From Rhodocollybia butyracea (taxonomy: Eukaryota; Basidiomycota; Agaricomycetes; Agaricales; Omphalotaceae): DNA of 64,000 bases. The position numbers and the translations under genes are program-made. Below, piece by piece: positions 56,837-64,000 of the stretch. The notes beneath the pieces were generated by a model that was not told the origin of the DNA, did not search any database, and was given only the letters and a program-made list of their open reading frames with translations. Numbering within the stretch: position 1 is the stretch's first letter; each line of letters opens with the position of its first letter. The stretch lies in NCBI GenBank assembly GCA_015501585.1, contig JADNRY010000003.1:1-64000 (forward strand). The letters run 5' to 3'.

Positions 56837-59301
56837 GGACGAACAGACTGCGCGTTGGGTACCTTCATCTTCTCTGTATGCACTTGAATGACTTACGACC
56901 TTTCATGACTTTGATGATTTCTTCGTTTTACGTCTGTACCGATAGCTCTTATATGCGTCTTTCTTTGTATCTTTTAGCCACATTATGTACCATTTACCTG
57001 ACCTGTTCTAGAATGTAACTCCTGAGCAAAGTACGAAGTGGATACAAATGTACTAATATAGGCAATGTCCAAGCTGTATATATTCGTTACGGAACAGTAA
57101 CAATTGTAACAGCGTTTATTGCACGGGCATGCTCGATGAGTCTGTACTGCAGATGAAAGATACCCTAGATTTCTGCCTGGCCTAAGAGATGGCCTGAAAG
57201 CAGGGAATGGGGGTTTAAGAGTATACCTGCCACAGACTTTGGAGTTGGTCTCACCACAGCTATCGAAGCATGAAAGACAATACTCTTACATGCATGGTTG
57301 CACTGTGAAATCTGGCATGAAAGATACTTGTACACAGAAACAAAGTAATGTCCTGGTGGATATACATAACAAGCGCACTACATGCAGCCTCGATATCTGT
57401 TGATAGGGCTAACTATGGATGTGTGGGCAGAAGACAAAACAACACAAACACAAACACACAATCAGACTTTTGAGTTCTGGGGTAATTCAAAATTGATCAA
57501 TGGGCTCTATTGCACAAGATGCTCTATAGCCTCTGGGGTTCTCTTTGTACTTTAACTATTCCTTTCAAAACAAGACTCTGGACTTCAAAACCAAACAAGA
57601 CAAGACTGGGACTTTAACTTTCAAGAAACAACAACAACAAGTGCAAGGTCTCTTTCTTTGTCTGTTCAAATGCAATTCAAGTTCAAGTTCTGTCAGAAGC
57701 AAAAGCACTCTGAATAATTCTTTCTTTCTTCTGTCAGAAGCACCATATTAGTACTAGAAACTTGACAGCAAGCCAGTTAATCTGGGGGGGAGGGATGCCT
57801 GCTCTTTCTGGAGGTCTCCCCTTGATTATATACCCAAGGAGGCCTTGAAGAGTACTGGTCAGGGGAGCATGTGCTCTGCATAGTATGGGGCTGTATGGCA
57901 GCACATGGTCAACTCTATTAAGAAATTTTACATCAGACCCGGAAACAGTGAACAGAGACTGCCCCATGAGGTTGTTTCACTCTATTCAATTCCATTTCAG
58001 ATCATAGATGTTCAATCTCGACTTCTTTGTATGTTCTTTTTCATTCATTCTTAATTGCCAGTACTTCCGGTGACTTATGATTGTAAGTGTGAACCGATAG
58101 TCCACAGGTTCTATAAGTGAGGGAGGACTTGAATAAGAATGTATCTCAGCTATTCTTGCCTCAATAATCATCATCTAAGCCTTGCAACATCAAGTTTCAT
58201 TATAATCTTTGAAATACTGCCCCAAGGGGACAGAGCTCAGTTCTATGCTGGAGCACTGGAAAACCACCTAAAACCACCCGGTATCAGGACACTTTACCAT
58301 ATTTCCAACTCGCGTAAACTCGTTTCAAGGGTTCATAAGTTTTCTAAGGTCTCTGATTGATGGGAAGCACATCTATAGAAATATATGTATGTCTCCTCCT
58401 AGTACCTACTCAAATCTCGTCTCTATGGTCGGGGGACACAAGGGGACACATGAAGTATAAGGCGGGAGGGCAGGGGACATTGATGGGACCTGTTCGGACT
58501 CGGTTTGACCCCCACTCCTGTCCTGTATCATCATGCTATGCAATTCTTTGAAAATGAGGCATTTATCCCAGCAACTGATGGAACCATGTTCTGGGACTGG
58601 AGAAGTACCCTGGATACCGGTATTTCAAGGCCGTCGGATGCCTATGCATTGCTTTGTTCGTTCTAGTGCATCAGGGTCTCTGGTACATTTTTTTTACTTG
58701 TCCCAAATTGCCCTTTTGCATGTTCGAAGTTTTATACCCTTAATAATGTATTATCGTTCTAAGCAAGCATTTCCTATGGAAGGGAAAGCTTGTAATCGAG
58801 TGCTTATTAGTGTAACCATGTTAGAATCGTCCTAACAGTCCACAACTTCGAAGGTTTCACTCAAAACAGCCTCCTGGCGAGGTAGTTTCAAGTGTATTAA
58901 GCATATCAAATTCAGAGTCTGGGCCGAAATGGCCGATGTTTTGATATCAATGGCGTAACGGAGGAAATACAAGTGTTGTTGCCCAATTTGGGTTTCAGTG
59001 AACACAGCACTGGGAGAAGGCCTCCAAGTGGTGTGAACACTACATATCATGCAAGGACTGTCCAGTACGTAGTGGGTTTTAAGTCTAGTTTTAGACTCAA
59101 AAAGTTGCGGGGCGTACCACTGCCATAGAATAAATAGATATTGTTGTTTGTCTTGTGCCTTCCAATCATATCTTGGACCATGTCCATGTCGTGTGATAGA
59201 TTATTCCTTCCTTCCTTCCAACATCCTGTCCGCCGGGACTTTCTCAGCAGAACTTACACTGCAATCTATAATTCGATTATATGCCTTCTGGGATTCGCGA
59301 G
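56837..59301. other. Spacer between Y3 and NACHT3
   Basis: 56840-57280 matches the region after Y1 and Y2. From 57280 to 59140 it is specific to this copy. 57390-57960 resembles a non-coding repeat: it starts TGTTGATAGGG, has a G-rich tract GGGGGGGAGGG near 57784, and a repeated CTGTCAGAAGCA (57687 and 57731). An LTR origin is possible, but no second end was found. I see no gene. Confidence 0.35.
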
Positions 59302-61277
59302 ATGTTCAATGGATCTCACAACTTCACCGTCAGTGGAGGGAATTTCAATAATATTGGTGGTAATTTAACTTACATATCATCCGAAGAAAATGAAAGAGGT
59401 GAGTACAACTGCCTTACTATTACAAGGACTTAGTGAATCCAAAAAATACAATCAAAGGTCTTTGTGCATTACTGCAGTATACATCCACTTCAGCTACATA
59501 TAACGCAGAAGCACGCTTCCCCCCTCCCCTTTGTCACCCCGGTACTCGCGAAGCAATCTTAGGTGACTTAAAGAGCTGGGCCAACTCAAACGCTCCCGAT
59601 GATGCAATTATTTGGCTCTATGGGCCTGCAGGAGCTGGAAAGTCAGCCATTGCTCAAACGTTCGCAGAAGCCTGTGCAAGGAATGGGACACTGGTTGGGT
59701 CCTTCTTCTTCTGGCACACAGACACTTCTAGGAACAACCCCCAAATGCTCTTCACTACCATTGCTTACCAGATGGCCATGTCAATTCCAGAACTGCGGCC
59801 AAAGATAAATGCAATGGTCATTAATGACTTTCTTGTGCCTACCTCATTCATCGAGAAGCAGTTCAATGATCTTATTCTACAGCCAATGCTGAAGGCACGG
59901 CTCCTCCGAGACCTGAAGTTGACAACGGCGCAGTTGCGACAAACCATCCCTATTCCCTTACATCGGAAACAACAAAAACAGAAACAACAAAAAGTCTCCA
60001 AGAACGCCTGTAACCTAAATTTCTCGTCACCAGATAGTCCTCGTGTTCTAATTATCGATGGTCTGGATGAGTGTTCTGACAGTGGGAACCAACAGCGTAT
60101 TCTGTCCATAATCGGAGAGGCAATGCAGAAGTATAATCTCCCACTTCGAATTCTCATTGCAAGCAGACCAGAACGAAGCATAAAGGAGTCCTTTCGTAGT
60201 CCAAAATTCGAAAATATCTGCCATTGGATACCCCTTGATGATACACTGTATCAGGCATCTTTGGAAATTCGCAAATATTTGCAGGATCGTTTCGATGAAA
60301 TCTGGAGACGTCACTCAGACTTGATGATACATGTTCCTCGTCCTTGGCCCACATCTCAGCAGATTGAATATCTTGTTGAAAAGGCATCTGGGCAGTTCAT
60401 ATATCCATCAACAGTGCTGAAATATATTGATGATAGTGGTGCTGTGCCTGCAGATCGCCTCAATATTGTTCTGGGGTTGCCAACAGAGGACTATGATGGG
60501 AAGGATTCACCATTTGCTTCACTTGACGCACTTTATCTTCAAATTTTGTCATCATCCAAGAATCTCACTATACTCAATCGAACTCTAGCCGCTATCGTTC
60601 TATTCCGCCGTGACATCCGGCCAGGGATACCTTTCTCCAGGATCTACGAGTCAATGCCGAAGCTGGCGAAGCTTCTTCCTCCTATGGATCTTGGGCGAAT
60701 CTGCGCCACTTTATCTGAGCTTCATTCCCTTTTTTATGAGCCATCGCCGCTTGAATCAGACTTTCAGTTCTCTCATGCATCCTTCACAGACTTTCTGCTT
60801 GACCCTTGTCGGTCCTTGCATTTCTCCATTGACAGCACCTCTGGTCATGATTATCTTGCCCAATGCTGTTTGAATATTCTATCCGAAAATAAAGGCAAGG
60901 TATCAGTGCCAACCGCCGACTATGCTCAAAGACACTGGGCATATCATGGTAGCAATGCAAGTGGAAGCGACAAACTCCTATCCAAGCTTTCTCAACTTGA
61001 TCATGATGTGTACTCTGACACAATTGGCTGTCATGCCAGTCGTAATGGGTATTATCCATTGCGCATGCTTTCTGAAGGCCTTATAAACATAATGCAAATA
61101 TGGACACGATTTCAGGTATGGGGAGGGAGTCTTACACATCAGTTAGCGTGTACTCATATCTATTCAATTAGCACAACAGCACATACAAATTGCCCCAGCT
61201 TCGGGAGATATTTACAGCTGGATTTACTTTGGTATGCAGAGATTACGGTCGTTTGGAGAACGGAGTTCCCCGAATAG
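59302..61277 (+). CDS. NACHT3: intact nwd2-type NACHT NTPase
   Basis: ATG at 59302 (MFNGSHNFTVSGGNFNNIGG). Intron 59399-59457 joins NERG to LCALLQYTSTSATYNAEARF. 638 residues. P-loop GPAGAGKSAIAQTFAE near residue 85; FFFWHTDTSRNN; Walker B-like VLIIDGLDECSDSGNQQRIL; sensor-like ILIASRPERSIKESF; then the helical part FSHASFTDFLLDPCRSLHF. There are no WD40 or ankyrin repeats in the product. Proteins of this class (NACHT, STAND ATPases) are the fungal relatives of NLR sensors. It is unbroken from ATG to the stop at 61275-61277. An alternative frame from 61190 to 61495 (EYGIPILMSPNLYSTLSGGN) is conserved in the other copies and may be the true C-terminus. Confidence 0.9.
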
Positions 61278-61499
61278 AGTACGGAATCCCGATTTTGATG
61301 TCTCCGAATCTCTATTCCACCCTCAGTGGTGGTAACGCAGACCAGTTAGTAGGCCATTTGGAGGAGGAAGTGAGGTCTCAGTTGCTTTCAATACTCGATC
61401 AAGCTCTGGAAGTGAGGTTCATAAATGTGTGTAAAATATGTCCCTTGGTGGAGTTTTATCGCAGAAGAAACCTTTGGCACTCTTGTCTTCACTAATTAT

Positions 61500-62047
61500 T
61501 AACTATTTACTACTTATCCAAACCGACAAGGCTCCTTCCCTTGAGTGAGTTTAGGTTCTGGCTTGCGAGACTACAAGGCTCCATCTTTAACTACACTCCA
61601 GTCTCAGTTTTACAATCCGCTGAGGTATTGGGCACGGTAAACGCATATGGCGACGTCCACGCATCAAAATGACTATGAGCATTTGTACTCAGGTTATCTT
61701 CATCGTATTTGGCCCGCTTGCGTCGCTCACGATCATTTCGAGCATTGTCGAGGTTTTATGGAAGTGGTCTCGATCACGACTGGTAGCTATGCAAATACTG
61801 AAGTACTTGCTATTCAGCATGCTTTAACCGATTTCTAAAGTCATAAGTACATAACACGATTCCCTGCTGATTCCGCTTAGAGGCAGTCCTTGAATATTAT
61901 ATATTGATTCCTGGTTCCTTCCTACATACTCTGTACTAGGTATGTATACAGTCCGAAATGAAAAAAAAAAACAGTATGTAGAAATCGTTGGCCTTCGTCG
62001 GCGCCTTCGATGACTGAAGAAACGCGTCTGACACCGTTGGAGCCCCC
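61500..62047. other. Module end with P450 scrap
   Basis: 61500-61636 matches the P450-side flank of NACHT1, including AATCCGCTGAGGTATTGGGCAC, the codons of the P450 anchor, then stops. 61647-61838 is an open frame (HRIWPACVAHDHFEHCRGFM) of unknown nature. The A-rich run AAAAAAAAAA near 61962 is unremarkable. The CG-rich border to the MOB2 gene follows. Confidence 0.5.
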
Positions 62048-63028
62048 TCAACTTTCAAGCTTCCCAGAACTTCTCCAACGCTCCCAGAGTAATCCAACAC
62101 CTACCGGTGTACTAGGGTCGCCTCGGATATCCCTCTCATCCAACAGCTGCCACTCCCTGCCAAAGGCGAGGAAATGAGCAAAGAGGGAGTTGAAATGAGG
62201 TTCCGCGCGGAGATGTAGTATCTGGTGGAAATGTGCGTGGTATATGTGCGCAAATATTCGCAGAAATTGGCGGTATACGTGCTTGACGGTTACAGGGAAA
62301 GATTCTTTATGAAACTCTTGACCTGCGTACTGTCAATCTCTTTAAAATAAATCACAAGCAAAAAAACTGACCCGATTTGGTAGGGAACACATTTTCGTCA
62401 TCTATAAGATTCTGAACGCTGGACATGACCGAATCGATATACGTCGGTGCAGAAAGAGAGACCTGTTTTCGCTCAGGTGTTGTCCAGAGATAGTTCAAAC
62501 TGAGAAAGGGTCATTTTATGTTTCCGCGAGAGAATGAGACCTAGTACTGACTTTGGGCCAGCAGACATGGTTGGACACGAATGTTGAGTACAGCACTCAG
62601 TAATGCAGCCATAAAATTCATTCAAATTGGTGTAAAAGTCGTAAACTAGTTTAACGAGGTCAGCCCAAGCTCATGCAAAAGCATTCAAAACACGCACTGT
62701 TGACAGCAACCCATTCCATATCGTTGACATATCTGCAGGCGAGGAAGGTACCGGAATAGGTTAAGCAATATAGCTCGGAGCAGAGAAAACCCTGGATATT
62801 ACTTTGGTAGCATCACGATGGTTTTGAAATTTCCGTTAACTAGTGCGGCGTCTGCGAACGGACTGCAAAGATATAACGGTTTCGCGTTGGGACCATCGGC
62901 ATCTGTCATAGAATTCTTCCTGGACAACGACCCAGTCGGAGTAGGAGATCGTTTTTGCCTACGACTTTTGTCGTTACATTAGTACTGATATTATCTGAGT
63001 AGGTTCATACTTACCCAAAGAACGACAT
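62048..63028 (-). CDS. MOB2-like kinase activator, copy A
   Basis: ATG at 63028 (MSFFG). Exons then give KRSPTPTGSLSRKNSMTDAD, GPNAKPLYLCSPFADAALVN, YVNDMEWVAVN, LVYDFYTNLNEFYGCITECC, TQHSCPTMSAGPK, LNYLWTTPERKQVSLSAPTY, DDENVFPTKSGQEF, VKHVYRQFLRIFAHIYHAHF, HLRAEPHFNSLFAHFLAFGR and WERWRSSGKLES, stop at 62048-62050. The Cys, Cys, His, His zinc site of Mob proteins is present (CTQHSCPTM; HIYHAHF). The block order and the SLFAHFLAFG motif fit Mob2, the partner of NDR/Cbk1-type kinases in polarity and cell separation. About 235 residues. Complete. Confidence 0.88.
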
Positions 63029-63326
63029 TTCGCAGACAAAGAACCTCTAAAACCGAAAAACGCAGTCTCTAAAAGAGAATGACCGTTGCGAGGTAACCTT
63101 AGCCGAGGGAGATGGTGAAAACGGTTAGAAGTTTTAGAACAGTACAGTACTAGGACAACCGACGCGTAGATTGTTCGGGTATTCGGTCCGTTCTGTTGCC
63201 TGGTTATCTAGCTTCTAGATTTACTACAGCCTGAAATTTATTCTACTAGTTATACAATGAAGCAGCGAAACAATCCAAATGTACCAGACACTGTAGACGA
63301 GAATAACGATGGTATAGGGGTATATA
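63029..63326. other. Intergenic region between the MOB2 genes
   Basis: Short spacer with the 5' flank of copy A and the 3' flank of copy B. No other feature. Confidence 0.4.
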
Positions 63327-64000
63327 TTAACCTTCTAGAATCCCCATGTCTCTCCATTTTTCCCATAATGCGCCTATGCCAACGGGAGCAGACGACGAAC
63401 CCCTGATGTCCTTCATTTCCAGTAGCTCATACTCACGCCCAAACGCAAGAAAATGAGCAAAGAGGCTGTTGAAATGGGGTTCGGAACGGAGGTGTAAGAT
63501 TTGGTGATAATGGGCATGGTACAAATGAGCAAATACTCTGAGAAGCTGTCGATACACGTGTTTGACAGTGGCAGGGAACGAAGGGGCAAAATCCTGCCCT
63601 GAAAAGTGAAAAGGTTGCCATGCGATGAGCTAACATCTTGAGACCGACATGATTTACACACCTGATTTGGTGGGGAAAACGCTCTCGTCGTCCAGAAGAG
63701 TCTGGATCCAGCTCATCACATAATCTACATAGGTAGCAGCGCTGAAATTCCGTTCAGATATCATTCAAGGACCGTAACAATTGACGATTATCATTCACCT
63801 GAGGTTGACGCTTTTCCGATCTTGGTTGATCCAAGTATAATTCAATCTAGAAGGAAGGAGGGAAGGAGACTGAGAGACTATGAAGCCAACGAGGCAGTAG
63901 ACTCACGATGACCCAGCCGACATGGTCGGACATGATTGTTGAGTACAGCATTCCGCCAGGACCCCGTAAAATTCATTAAGATTGGTGTAGAAATCGTAGA
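63327..64000 (-). CDS. MOB2-like kinase activator, copy B (5' end outside window)
   Basis: From the window edge downward: YDFYTNLNEFYGVLAECCTQ, QSCPTMSAG, LNYTWINQDRKSVNL, AATYVDYVMSWIQTLLDDES, VFPTKSG, VKHVYRQLLRVFAHLYHAHY, HLRSEPHFNSLFAHFLAFGR, EYELLEMKDIRGSSSAPVGI, WEKWRDMGILEG, stop at 63327. The zinc-binding residues are conserved. It is a tandem paralog of copy A, similar over the whole shared part and with introns at the same places. The N-terminal exons lie beyond 64000. Confidence 0.88.

Noticed and set aside
57390..57960. Full LTR retrotransposon upstream of NACHT3
   Set aside because: A TGTTGA start and a G-rich tract are present, but no second LTR, target duplication or coding region was found.

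Overview
The window reads as nuclear DNA of a mushroom-forming basidiomycete (Agaricomycetes). Genes are built from many exons with GT-AG introns of about 50-60 bp. Housekeeping proteins (RanGAP, CCT6, Prp4 kinase, Mob2) are recognisable. The accessory genes belong to families typical of Agaricomycetes: nwd2-type NACHT proteins, DUF6699 proteins and dysferlin-domain peroxins. No tRNA or rRNA gene and no CRISPR array was seen.

Layout. A unique core at about 32.3-41.5 kb carries, in order, a small membrane-anchored acidic protein predicted to be mitochondrial, RanGAP1/Rna1, an unknown conserved protein, a DUF3605 protein, Prp4 kinase and a secreted GPI-type cupredoxin-like protein. On both sides lie copies of one accessory module pointing away from the core, so the core sits between inverted duplicated arms. 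The module order is FAD monooxygenase, dysferlin-domain peroxin, DUF6699 protein (called Y here), NACHT protein, cytochrome P450. Left arm, minus strand, from 31.9 kb down to 1.2 kb: FAD1, X1, FAD2, peroxin B, X2, peroxin C, Y1, NACHT1, P450 fragment. Right arm, plus strand, from 41.8 to 53.2 kb: P450 fragment, FAD3, peroxin A, Y2, NACHT2. A third partial copy (Y3, NACHT3, P450 scrap) lies at 56.2-61.6 kb, just upstream of the CCT6 gene (54.0-56.1 kb, minus). Two tandem MOB2-like genes close the window. X1 and X2 belong to a separate Agaricomycete-specific family.

Condition. Core genes look intact apart from one possible one-base problem near the Prp4 N-terminus. Most module copies are broken, each in a different way, and only NACHT3 reads through whole. 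The modules carry many mobile elements: a full-length Ty1/copia element with target duplication inside NACHT1, a solo LTR also in NACHT1, a 72-bp palindrome in NACHT2, two Helitron/Helentron-like elements (one in NACHT2, one in X2, the latter carrying fragments of two host genes), a nested CACTA-type inverted-repeat element, a hAT-type MITE, a possible MULE-type insertion, a 2.5-kb inverted-repeat element with CTTGTA-rich subterminal arrays, and a LINE reverse-transcriptase remnant. The copia element is decayed mainly at CpG sites, which points to cytosine methylation or a RIP-like process.

How it fits together. The core genes are unrelated housekeeping functions. The accessory part looks like a birth-and-death locus of NACHT (NLR-like) proteins, amplified by segmental duplication and inactivated by insertions. 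The NACHT proteins and the X proteins share an N-terminal Phe/Asn/Gly-rich motif, which may link them functionally (inference). Exon boundaries were placed by eye and carry a few bases of uncertainty.
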